A stretch of DNA of 7,824 nucleotides from Candidatus Fermentibacteraceae bacterium (GTDB lineage: Bacteria > Fermentibacterota > Fermentibacteria > Fermentibacterales > JCC-6). A program made the translations under genes and the position numbers. Positions 1 through 6,698 of this stretch are shown here, one piece after another. The notes beneath the pieces are model-generated. The model saw nothing but the letters and a program-made list of their open reading frames with translations. It made no database searches and was not told the DNA's origin. Position 1 is the stretch's first letter. Each line of letters starts with the position of its first letter. The stretch spans positions 1 through 7,824 of the forward strand of contig JAOZQW010000098.1 in assembly GCA_029932015.1 (NCBI GenBank), read 5' to 3'.

Positions 1-1102
1 TCTCCGGATCGCTTTTCAACGGTTCACTGGAAACGAGTACCCCATCCATGCACTCATGATCAGGATTGTAGCCATGATGGAAGGGTTTTGTACGCGAAGA
101 GAGTCCCATCGGGTACCATGCACGTCCAAAGGCATAAGGCAGATCGATGTAGAAGATAATATCACCATACCTGTTGTCCGGCATATTGATATGATACTTT
201 CTTGCCATTTCACCCGTGATGACGTAGCCGGGCTCGATAGTTGACAGTACCTTTTTGATCTCAGAACTCTCCACACCGGAACGAGGCCAGAAACGGGCGA
301 AGTTGTTATCAATCATATGTATGTATTTTGAGAGATTGAGCCCGTGCTTCCTGAAATGCTTCCGTATATCGAAGGTCTTGTTTACAGCGGTCATTCCGTG
401 GTCGGAGAAGAGCATGAAGTCAGGATCCTGCTGCTCCTGCTGGTACTGCCTGAATCTCTTCTCAAGTATCGAGTCGAGCTGAAGGAGTTTTTCTCTTACA
501 ATGATGGAATCCGGTCCATGATTGTGGCTCAGACCATCGATATCACCAATGAACAGGTAATTCCATGGAGCAGAAGCATCGAATGGTGAATTCCTGATCT
601 GTTCTATTGAGCCTATACCTCCGAAATGACGAAAACCGCCTGTACAGAAGTCGATACTATTCGCCCTCAGGATATCGAAGACGGTTGGATACTCGGGACT
701 GAAACCAGGTTCCGACCAGAATCTGTCCTCGGACATCTCGAAGTGATGCCAGTTACGAAAAGAGGAGCCGGTTATGTACTTGATGCCGTAGAAGGAAGTG
801 TTTTTGCGAGAGAAAGTCCGTGCAATCCTATATGTTGCATATGCGGTGAGCATCAGGTCGGAGCCGGGAAGCCATGAGTAGTATCGCGTATAGGGATACA
901 TTGGATTGCTTCCAACCTGCCAGATGAACCACTTCAGGTGTCGATTGGGATGTACACCGGTATACATTGAGCAGTTGCAGGCAACCGAATACCCGAAATC
1001 AGTGCGTATACGCTTCGTGTTTCTGAAGCCGCTGACAAAAGGCATCTGTTCGATGCTCTCTGGTCGAAGTCCATCAACGAATACAGTGAGAAGAGGTCTC
1101 AT
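1..1102 (-). CDS. Type I phosphodiesterase / nucleotide pyrophosphatase family protein (alkaline phosphatase superfamily), 3' end beyond window
   Basis: Reading the minus strand from ATG at 1102 gives 367 codons with no stop up to the window edge, so the C-terminus is missing. The fold's metal-site motifs appear in order: VDGLRP (metal Asp10); the nucleophile loop GYSVACNCSMYTGVHP, where Ser39 lines up with the usual Thr/Ser nucleophile; GDIDGLSHNHGP (Asp189, His193); FSDHGM (Asp234, His235); and HHGY (His343). The enzyme should therefore be an active two-metal hydrolase of phosphodiester or pyrophosphate bonds. The segments IDNNFARFW and DNRYGDIIF resemble those of bacterial family members found next to glycosyltransferases. 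There is no signal peptide or membrane segment at the N-terminus, so it is probably cytoplasmic. The start overlaps the glycosyltransferase stop by ATGA and has no Shine-Dalgarno sequence, which suggests translational coupling. The substrate is unknown; a nucleotide-sugar or glycan phosphodiester is an inference from the neighbour. Confidence 0.9.
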   Translation of the reverse strand, partial: MRPLLTVFVDGLRPESIEQMPFVSGFRNTKRIRTDFGYSVACNCSMYTGVHPNRHLKWFIWQVGSNPMYPYTRYYSWLPGSDLMLTAYATYRIARTFSRKNTSFYGIKYITGSSFRNWHHFEMSEDRFWSEPGFSPEYPTVFDILRANSIDFCTGGFRHFGGIGSIEQIRNSPFDASAPWNYLFIGDIDGLSHNHGPDSIIVREKLLQLDSILEKRFRQYQQEQQDPDFMLFSDHGMTAVNKTFDIRKHFRKHGLNLSKYIHMIDNNFARFWPRSGVESSEIKKVLSTIEPGYVITGEMARKYHINMPDNRYGDIIFYIDLPYAFGRAWYPMGLSSRTKPFHHGYNPDHECMDGVLVSSEPLKSDPE

Positions 1103-2268
1103 CTCGGATCACACAAACTGGAGAAGAGAGTGCAGTACTGATCAACAATCCTGTCCCATGAGTATTTCTCGAGTACCAGTCTCCTGGCATTGCCGCCCAT
1201 TGAAATAAGCAGTTCGGAATCGTCATGGATACGAAGAATCATTCGGGCCAGCTCTTCCGGTGTTCCTTCCCGGAGGATATATCCATTGAGGCCTTCTGTC
1301 ACTACTTTCTCAGCTCCGGCAAATGCGTTCACAATTGATGGCAGGCCGCAGGACATGGCCTCCAGCAGGACAAGGGGCATACCTTCATATGTGGAGGGAA
1401 GTACGAATAGATCCGAGGAGCGATAGAGGTTAAGCAGTTCGTTGCCAGAGCATATACCATGGAATTGAATCATGTCTTCCAGCCCGGAATCCTTCGAGAG
1501 TCTTTCAAGCGCGGAGCGTTCGGGGCCATCTCCAGCAATCCGTACTGAGATACGTCCGCCATTACTCTTCAGGTGTCCAGCAGCCCTGACCAGAAGTTCG
1601 ACATTCTTCCTGTTGACAAGTCTTCCTACATAAAGGATATGGAACTGTTCATCAGGTGTTCGTTCACGGGGCACCGAAGGGGAGAAGTAAGTACAATCAA
1701 CACCGTTCCCGATTACTGACATCTTCTCCTGCTGAATACCATAGTTAACAGAAAGATCATCCATAATATGGTCACTTACGCAGACGATATGATCGCATTC
1801 CTGGAAAGCACGCTTCTCTATTCTGTATGCGAATTTGCGTCTGATAAGACCTTCGAGCAATCCCAGTAAGCCTGAACGGGAAGCGGAATTTGCCTCACCA
1901 AGATTTGTGGTTGCGACAACGATGATATGCGGATGGAAACTGAGATTATGACCGAGGGCTGTATGAGTATTAAGAACAATATCTGTCTCATCCGCTTTCA
2001 GGCACCGTGCGAGAGATCGAGCGAACTGGAAATGGTAGAAGAATCTGATGTTACTGACGGGTATCCTGCAGACATTTGTGGCGGTCGATGTGGAGTCGAG
2101 CTTCCGCCATTTTCTGAATTTCGGTGCAAAGACTTCTGTACTGTAGTTCCTTTTAGACAAGTACTTAACAAGATTGAAAATAACATGCTCCTCACCACCA
2201 CGGAAGAATGGAGGCGAGTATTTCGTCCCGAGGATCGCTATTTTCAAAGATGAATTTGAGTGAGTCAA
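1099..2268 (-). CDS. Glycosyltransferase family 4 (GT-B fold) protein
   Basis: A 389-residue protein, a normal length for GT4 retaining glycosyltransferases, which move a sugar from a nucleotide-sugar donor to a glycan or lipid-linked acceptor at the cytoplasmic face of the membrane. The N-terminal acceptor half begins with a beta strand and the loop RGGEEHVIFNL (residues 23-33), then VCVSDHI (162-168) and GNGVDCTYFSP (187-197). The donor half has YVGRLVNRKN (213-222, with Arg216 and Lys221 as likely phosphate contacts), GDGPE (246-250), and the EX7E motif Glu295 to Glu303 within YEGMPLVLLEAMSCGLP. No membrane segment or signal peptide is seen. The start is uncertain: TTG at 2268 follows an in-frame stop at 2278-2280 with no clear Shine-Dalgarno sequence, and another TTG (2247) directly precedes the first strand. 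The stop overlaps the phosphodiesterase start by four bases. Donor and acceptor cannot be deduced. Confidence 0.93.
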   Translation of the reverse strand: MTHSNSSLKIAILGTKYSPPFFRGGEEHVIFNLVKYLSKRNYSTEVFAPKFRKWRKLDSTSTATNVCRIPVSNIRFFYHFQFARSLARCLKADETDIVLNTHTALGHNLSFHPHIIVVATTNLGEANSASRSGLLGLLEGLIRRKFAYRIEKRAFQECDHIVCVSDHIMDDLSVNYGIQQEKMSVIGNGVDCTYFSPSVPRERTPDEQFHILYVGRLVNRKNVELLVRAAGHLKSNGGRISVRIAGDGPERSALERLSKDSGLEDMIQFHGICSGNELLNLYRSSDLFVLPSTYEGMPLVLLEAMSCGLPSIVNAFAGAEKVVTEGLNGYILREGTPEELARMILRIHDDSELLISMGGNARRLVLEKYSWDRIVDQYCTLFSSLCDPR

Positions 2269-2331
2269 GTTAGCTGTTCAATTACCACAAATCGCACCGC
2301 CAATTTCTTCTGGACATTACAATACACGGAC

Positions 2332-3957
2332 TCAGTGCTGGCGATCATCAAGACCAGACTTCAGATGAAGGTTGCCCTGTAGCCCAGTCTCTTCATCGGC
2401 ATTAGTTTCCTCTCGCAATATTACTTCTAGCATTTCTACTATGCAAGGGTCGTAGATTGAATGAGTTCTTCTCTGGATATCGAGAAGTGTGCTGTCCAGG
2501 GACTGGTCTTCAAGTCCGATGACATAAGCACTTGCAACTCTGAGTATTCTCGAAACCAGTGGAATGACATCGCCCCTCAAGCCATCCGGCGTTCCGGTGC
2601 CGTCGTAGTTCTCGGTAGTATGCCGGATACCGCTCACGATAACTGGGGGAAGTTTGAAGTGAGCCCTGGCAGGAACTGCGGAGAAGGTCTCCTGCCAGTC
2701 TTCCTCGGCCTTCTCGAGCATCGATGCAGCGAGGTGCAGCATTGCGGCCATCTCAATGTCTTCCAGACCTGAGGACTGTATCCCCAGTCGCTTGCCGAGC
2801 CTTCGAGCCATATCGGCAACTCTGCGGCTGTAACCTGTCTGTCTTCTGTCGGTCATATCCAGAGAGTAGACCATCGCTTCGAGGCATTGCCATCCCTCTC
2901 TGCCAACACGTTTCCGCAGTTCCAGATTGGTGAGAACAGTCTCTGTCTGATTGATGAATATGTCGAGTCTCTGCGCATCCAGAGGTGTTCTTGTTGTCGG
3001 CCAGACCTCCATCCGGAGTCCAGCATCCCCAAGGAGTCTCAGCGGTTCTGTTGAGGGCAGTTCCATGCCTGTCGGATTCTGGATGGAGGTATTCCCCCAT
3101 GTTACCCTGATGGCAAGCGGGGCAGCAGCCTTGAACCAGAAAGCTGTCAGGGCACGGAGGGCTGCAATGGGGGTTTCTATCTCTGAGAGGATCCTAGCCT
3201 GTCTGCTCATTTCATCCTCGAGGAAAAGACATCTGGAATACGAGAATCGGGCTCTGTCCAGGAGGACGGAAATCCCTGTCTGCACTGCAAGAATCGCCAG
3301 TACTCCTATAAAGGTGGTCCAGGGCCAGGCATCATTGTGGAGTGCTACCATTTCCAGGGCGGCTGGTATCATGAGTGGAATGAAGAGAATCGGGTACAGG
3401 ATGGATTTGAGATTGGCTGATAGCCCGCTCAGGATGTCCGAGGGCTTACCTGCATCTATAACAAGTCTCACCAGCCAGTTGAAGAGGACGATCAGACAGA
3501 CGGCTATGGCGAGAACGGCGCCCGCGCTCGCATATCCTTCAAGGATCTGATCCCGGACGGGGCGCAGGATCACCTCCGCCAGACGGAGGGAAAGGAGGGA
3601 GGCAAGGGTGAATCTTATTGATTCGAGGAGGTTCCTCCCGGCTGCCATTCCTGTTCTTGCACCATAGGCAAGCGAGCCGAGGAATGCAGCCAGTACAAAG
3701 GCACCCTCCTGCAGCAGTGTATAGCCTGTAACAGCCATGAACGCCTGTAGAAGGGGGAAGAGCGATATCTGGTGTCCGGCGGTTCTTCTGCTGTACATGG
3801 CTGCCGTGTAGAGCAGACCAAGCCAGAGACTGAAAAGTGAAAGTACTTCCTCCACTCCCGTGTAGCTGGTGTAACTCACAGGCAGCCAGAGAGCGAGCAG
3901 GACAGCAAGCGCCCCGGTGAAAGGTGTCAGAGTGGATTCGAAGCGTCTCTCCGTCAT
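2332..3957 (-). CDS. Membrane protein with degenerate HD-GYP domain (probable pseudoenzyme)
   Basis: A 541-residue protein. The N-terminal ~235 residues form about six or seven hydrophobic segments (for example near 12-32, 37-56, 86-105, 143-166, 185-206 and 212-234). A soluble middle region follows (about 245-350, possibly a divergent GAF-like sensor fold), and then an HD-GYP-like domain (about 358-515). The fold is recognisable from YSRRVADMARRLGKRLGI, AAMLHLA, ENYDGTGTPDGLRGDVIP and SRILRVASAY, but the active site is gone. The HD pair is His408-Leu409, the HHE motif reads TTE (447-449), GYP reads GTP (455-457), and the later aspartates are Ser476 and Val479. The stretch holding GK and the NHP histidine is about 14 residues shorter than in the upstream gene. 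Hydrolysis of c-di-GMP is therefore unlikely; a regulatory or ligand-sensing role is inferred. ATG at 3957 overlaps the preceding stop by ATGA and has a good Shine-Dalgarno sequence (GAGGA, nine bases away). Confidence 0.9.
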   Translation of the reverse strand: MTERRFESTLTPFTGALAVLLALWLPVSYTSYTGVEEVLSLFSLWLGLLYTAAMYSRRTAGHQISLFPLLQAFMAVTGYTLLQEGAFVLAAFLGSLAYGARTGMAAGRNLLESIRFTLASLLSLRLAEVILRPVRDQILEGYASAGAVLAIAVCLIVLFNWLVRLVIDAGKPSDILSGLSANLKSILYPILFIPLMIPAALEMVALHNDAWPWTTFIGVLAILAVQTGISVLLDRARFSYSRCLFLEDEMSRQARILSEIETPIAALRALTAFWFKAAAPLAIRVTWGNTSIQNPTGMELPSTEPLRLLGDAGLRMEVWPTTRTPLDAQRLDIFINQTETVLTNLELRKRVGREGWQCLEAMVYSLDMTDRRQTGYSRRVADMARRLGKRLGIQSSGLEDIEMAAMLHLAASMLEKAEEDWQETFSAVPARAHFKLPPVIVSGIRHTTENYDGTGTPDGLRGDVIPLVSRILRVASAYVIGLEDQSLDSTLLDIQRRTHSIYDPCIVEMLEVILREETNADEETGLQGNLHLKSGLDDRQH

Positions 3958-5594
3958 AGTTCGGCTTCCTCACCCGCGGCGATGACTCGCTCAAGTGCAT
4001 CGACCACTCTGGCATCGTACTGAGTCCCCCGACCGGAGCGGATAGTCTCCATTGCAGTGTCTCTGCCCGTAATCGTGTGATAAGTCCTTGTACTGGTGAT
4101 GGCATCGAAAGTATCGGCTACCGCAACGATCCTGGCCAGGAAGGGAATGTCCTCTGCGATCAGTCTATCAGGATAGCCCTTGCCGTCCAGCCGTTCGTGG
4201 TGACTCCGAATGATAGTAGTTACCTGCTCGTATCCGGAAAGCCCGGAGACTATCCCGGCTCCCTCCGCAGGATGGTTTTCAATGATCTCGCGCTCCTGTC
4301 TTGTAAGAAGTCCCCTCTTTGTGAGTATCTCGGCAGGTATGGCGAGCTTACCCAGGTCATGGAGTATCGCTCCGACCCGGAGCGTCTTCATGGCCTCAGG
4401 AGATATCCCAAGTTCCTCCCCGATGGCGCAGCTAAGTCCGGAAACACGGATGGAATGCCCGTGTGTATAGTCGTCCTTCGAGTCGGCCAGTCTTGCGAGC
4501 AGGACCGCTGCAGCCAGGAAGGAGCGCTCGCTCTTCATCGAATGTCCAACTGCTTCCCATGTATGGCTGACGAGAAGCAGGAAATTATCAAGGAGGGCGG
4601 GTGTCATCGTCCTGACTCTCTCTGCAGCCTTGCCTGAGATGAAGAGGTATTGATTCCCCTCATCCGAGAGACCTGCTGCAAGGCCATGTTTACCGTTGAG
4701 CGTGAATGGCGCAGTAAGCCCGTATCCGTCGGCGAATCTGTCGAGGATGCATTCTCCTCCACCAGGTAGTTCCTTCTGTCCTGAAGTACTCCAGAAAACC
4801 CAGTCATTGTCCTTGAGTACCCTGGTCAGGAGGATAACATCATCTGCCCCCGGACCGGAGAGGTAATCCTCCAGCAGCTCCAGGAATTCAGTTGATGTCT
4901 CCGACGACATAAGCCTGGTAGCCAGTTCGCTCTGCTCGGTAAGAGCCCTGACTTTTCCTCTGTTGATCTGGAATCTGTTGTCCATCGCCCTTCCGATAAT
5001 GGAGAAACCCGTCACGGAGACAGCAGCCATTACCGCGCCGGGATAACCTCCCTGCACCAGGAGGATGGTTGTGATAAGAGTGAGAAGCAGCACTGCGACG
5101 TAGAATCCAAGCGTTCTTCGCAGGCGGATGATCAGAGTCGGGCCGAGTGGTGGTGATAGCGCATGCGGAACCAGGATATCTCCAAGGATCACAAGAGGAA
5201 GGGCTACCGCCGCGCAGCCAAAGTCCGAGATCTCGGGAATGAGGTCGGGCAGGAAGTGGAGTGAAGCCCTGAGGAGTGAGGTTGCGACTATACCGGAGGC
5301 GAGATATCCCCAGAAGAGCCTGCCCGATTCACGGACTCTGAACAGTGCGCCCAGGAGAGTGAATGCTACCGAAGCCTCGAAGGCCAGGTCTGCGGGCCAT
5401 GCGAAATAGAGAGTCAGCATGAATACGCGACTGAGAGAGAATTCCATCCACTTCGAGCGAATAATCGGAAGACCACCGGTGATCGTTCCCGCAGCTATTA
5501 TGGCCAGCAGAGAGACAAGAGAATCAGATGAAGCAAGGATACCTGCTGCGAAGAGACCGCTGCTTTCGAGTAGCGTGTTAATATCAAGTATCAT
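3954..5594 (-). CDS. Membrane-anchored HD-GYP domain phosphodiesterase (likely c-di-GMP hydrolase)
   Basis: With ATG at 5594 the protein has 546 residues. About six hydrophobic segments lie within residues 13-202, followed by a likely cytoplasmic GAF-like region (about 225-350) and an HD-GYP domain (about 360-540). HD-GYP enzymes hydrolyse cyclic di-GMP, and some act on other cyclic dinucleotides. The active-site set is complete: GHSIRV (His380), ILHDLGKLAIP (His412, Asp413, Lys416), ENHP (His441), SHHERLDGKGYP (His465, His466, Asp470, GYP 473-475) and ARIVAVADTFDA (Asp494, Asp497). An upstream in-frame ATG at 5642 would add 16 residues overlapping the previous gene. The 5594 start is preferred because it gives the same ATGA overlap seen at the gene's other end and begins just before the first membrane segment. 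The N-terminal part matches no sensor I can name. The gene lies between a secreted CAP protein and a degenerate paralogue, in one apparent operon. Confidence 0.94.
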   Translation of the reverse strand: MILDINTLLESSGLFAAGILASSDSLVSLLAIIAAGTITGGLPIIRSKWMEFSLSRVFMLTLYFAWPADLAFEASVAFTLLGALFRVRESGRLFWGYLASGIVATSLLRASLHFLPDLIPEISDFGCAAVALPLVILGDILVPHALSPPLGPTLIIRLRRTLGFYVAVLLLTLITTILLVQGGYPGAVMAAVSVTGFSIIGRAMDNRFQINRGKVRALTEQSELATRLMSSETSTEFLELLEDYLSGPGADDVILLTRVLKDNDWVFWSTSGQKELPGGGECILDRFADGYGLTAPFTLNGKHGLAAGLSDEGNQYLFISGKAAERVRTMTPALLDNFLLLVSHTWEAVGHSMKSERSFLAAAVLLARLADSKDDYTHGHSIRVSGLSCAIGEELGISPEAMKTLRVGAILHDLGKLAIPAEILTKRGLLTRQEREIIENHPAEGAGIVSGLSGYEQVTTIIRSHHERLDGKGYPDRLIAEDIPFLARIVAVADTFDAITSTRTYHTITGRDTAMETIRSGRGTQYDARVVDALERVIAAGEEAEL

Positions 5595-6649
5595 TCCTCG
5601 GTATCCCCACCGGTGAATACCTGAACAAGAACCATCTCCCATTCACCCATGGTCGATTCCAGTGCAACCCCCAGTCCAGCGTGCGTGTATTGATCGGAAA
5701 GGACAGTCCTGAGGTGAAACGGACTCAGCATGATCAATGACCAGGCCTCCGCGAAATCGATACCGCGACCGATGTTCTCGGCAAAGATGGAAGTGCCTGA
5801 TGGAAGCAGGGGAAGTAGTAGACCATGCTGTCCAGGACCCAGATGAGAGGTTGAACTGGTGAGTGCAAGTTCGCATGCTCTTGACCTTGCAATTGAATCG
5901 AGAATGGCGGATGCCTGCAAGTCGGGAACACCGATATCAGATCTCAGGCGATTCATCTCCTCGAAGAGCATGTTGAGGCTGGTAACATTGGAAGAGACCA
6001 GAGGAATATCTCCACTCAGTACATCCATTGCGGTACCGCCTGCAACTATGGGAAAGAGAAGAGAAACGGCCGGTCCGTCTACTCCGCTATGCATTACCTC
6101 TATCCAATAAAGGCCCTTGACATCGATGGTTATGCCAATCAGTCCAGTGCTGTCAGGCTTGAGATTCAGAACTTCCATTGATGGTGTTCTGACTGCGGCA
6201 GCCGGGTGAGGCAGAGACCAGTACCCATTCAGGGTAAAGACTATTTCCTGCCCTACTGATACTGCTGGATCAAGCCCTTCAGGCAACACCCATGGCGCCG
6301 GGGCAAGGACCATGATCGTATGGCCGGAAGCACCCCAGTCAGCATATCCGCAGTAATACCATTCCCCGGTAGTGTCTGAGATGACCTGCCTGAACTCGGA
6401 ACCGGAAGTTGGGATTATCCTTGTATCCGAGATCAATCCGAACCATCCGCTGGCCGCCGCCAGCAGCGGAAGCTCACCGCCAGCGGGCAATATCCTGAGT
6501 GTCGACATGTTCGCTGCAAGACTGTCGAGCGGTGGTATGCGTTTCGGAGGTTCGAAAGCGGACACTGCTCCCCCCTGCGCAATTGCGAAGAGGTGCAGCA
6601 TCAGCAGGGCCGTTGTGATTCCAAGACATTTTCGCATAGATTTAATCAT
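5591..6649 (-). CDS. Secreted CAP-domain (SCP/YkwD-like) protein
   Basis: Numbered from ATG at 6649, this is a 352-residue protein. Residues 1-31 form a signal peptide: MIKSMRK, a hydrophobic core rich in Leu/Ala/Ile, and a likely cut near AVSA. A middle region of about 120-205 has alternating strands (EIVFTLNGYW, GITIDVKGLYWIEV) that suggest a beta-sandwich domain. The C-terminal CAP domain (about 224-348) shows the family hallmarks: LNMLFEEMNRLR, SRACELA, SHLGPG (His269), IFAENIG (Glu291), FAEAWS (Glu301), SPFHLRTVL (His312), AGLGV and MVLVQVF. The His/Glu/Glu/His cavity set therefore appears intact. CAP proteins act outside the cytoplasm; bacterial ones have no uniform biochemical role, so none is assigned. 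Start choice is open among TTG 6655, ATG 6649 and ATG 6637, none with a strong Shine-Dalgarno sequence; all keep the signal peptide. It is first in the three-gene minus-strand cluster, and its stop overlaps the HD-GYP start. Confidence 0.9.
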   Translation of the reverse strand: MIKSMRKCLGITTALLMLHLFAIAQGGAVSAFEPPKRIPPLDSLAANMSTLRILPAGGELPLLAAASGWFGLISDTRIIPTSGSEFRQVISDTTGEWYYCGYADWGASGHTIMVLAPAPWVLPEGLDPAVSVGQEIVFTLNGYWSLPHPAAAVRTPSMEVLNLKPDSTGLIGITIDVKGLYWIEVMHSGVDGPAVSLLFPIVAGGTAMDVLSGDIPLVSSNVTSLNMLFEEMNRLRSDIGVPDLQASAILDSIARSRACELALTSSTSHLGPGQHGLLLPLLPSGTSIFAENIGRGIDFAEAWSLIMLSPFHLRTVLSDQYTHAGLGVALESTMGEWEMVLVQVFTGGDTEE

Positions 6650-6698
6650 ACACAAAAAGCGGATTCCGGGAAATCGCAGAAAGGGGGAGGGATCACAA
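6600..6698. promoter_or_regulatory. Divergent promoter region (inferred)
   Basis: The CAP-protein operon and the radical SAM gene are transcribed away from each other, with only about 43-49 bases between start codons. At least one promoter must therefore overlap the beginning of a coding sequence. On the plus strand TTTAAT at 6641-6646 resembles a -10 box (five of six matches to TATAAT), but no good -35 box stands at the usual distance. On the minus strand no convincing pair is visible. No operator-like palindrome was found. This entry records position and gene arrangement; the exact promoter elements are not established. Confidence 0.25.
6682..6690 (+). promoter_or_regulatory. Strong ribosome binding site deciding a TTG start
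   Basis: AGGGGGAGG lies eight bases before the TTG codon at 6699. It is the strongest Shine-Dalgarno sequence in the window, and it fixes the start of the radical SAM gene at a non-ATG codon. The encoded protein begins directly with the first beta strand of the B12-binding fold (KVLLVQ), which agrees with this start. Confidence 0.8.

Noticed and set aside
16..312. A 98-codon minus-strand open frame near the left edge
   Set aside because: It is out of frame with the phosphodiesterase, whose DNRYGDIIF and HHGY motifs lie in the same stretch.
2269..2331. A possible terminator or promoter in the 63-base gap
   Set aside because: No GC-rich stem with a following T run on the minus strand, and no -35/-10 pair with acceptable spacing, could be found.
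2951..3550. A 199-codon plus-strand open frame opposite the degenerate HD-GYP gene
   Set aside because: Its product has no recognisable domain. It is antisense to a clearly coding membrane/HD-GYP frame and is explained by that gene's codon bias.
3539..4105. A 188-codon minus-strand open frame spanning the junction of the two HD-GYP-type genes
   Set aside because: It overlaps two well-supported genes in another frame. Its product is rich in Pro, Arg, Ser and His, as is usual for shadow frames.
4077..4637. A 186-codon plus-strand open frame opposite the intact HD-GYP domain
   Set aside because: The opposite strand encodes every HD-GYP active-site motif here, and this frame shows no family features.
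5595..5642. A longer N-terminus for the HD-GYP protein starting at ATG 5642
   Set aside because: The extra 16 residues would lie within the CAP gene's C-terminus and carry no signal. The 5594 start gives the same ATGA overlap as the operon's other junction.
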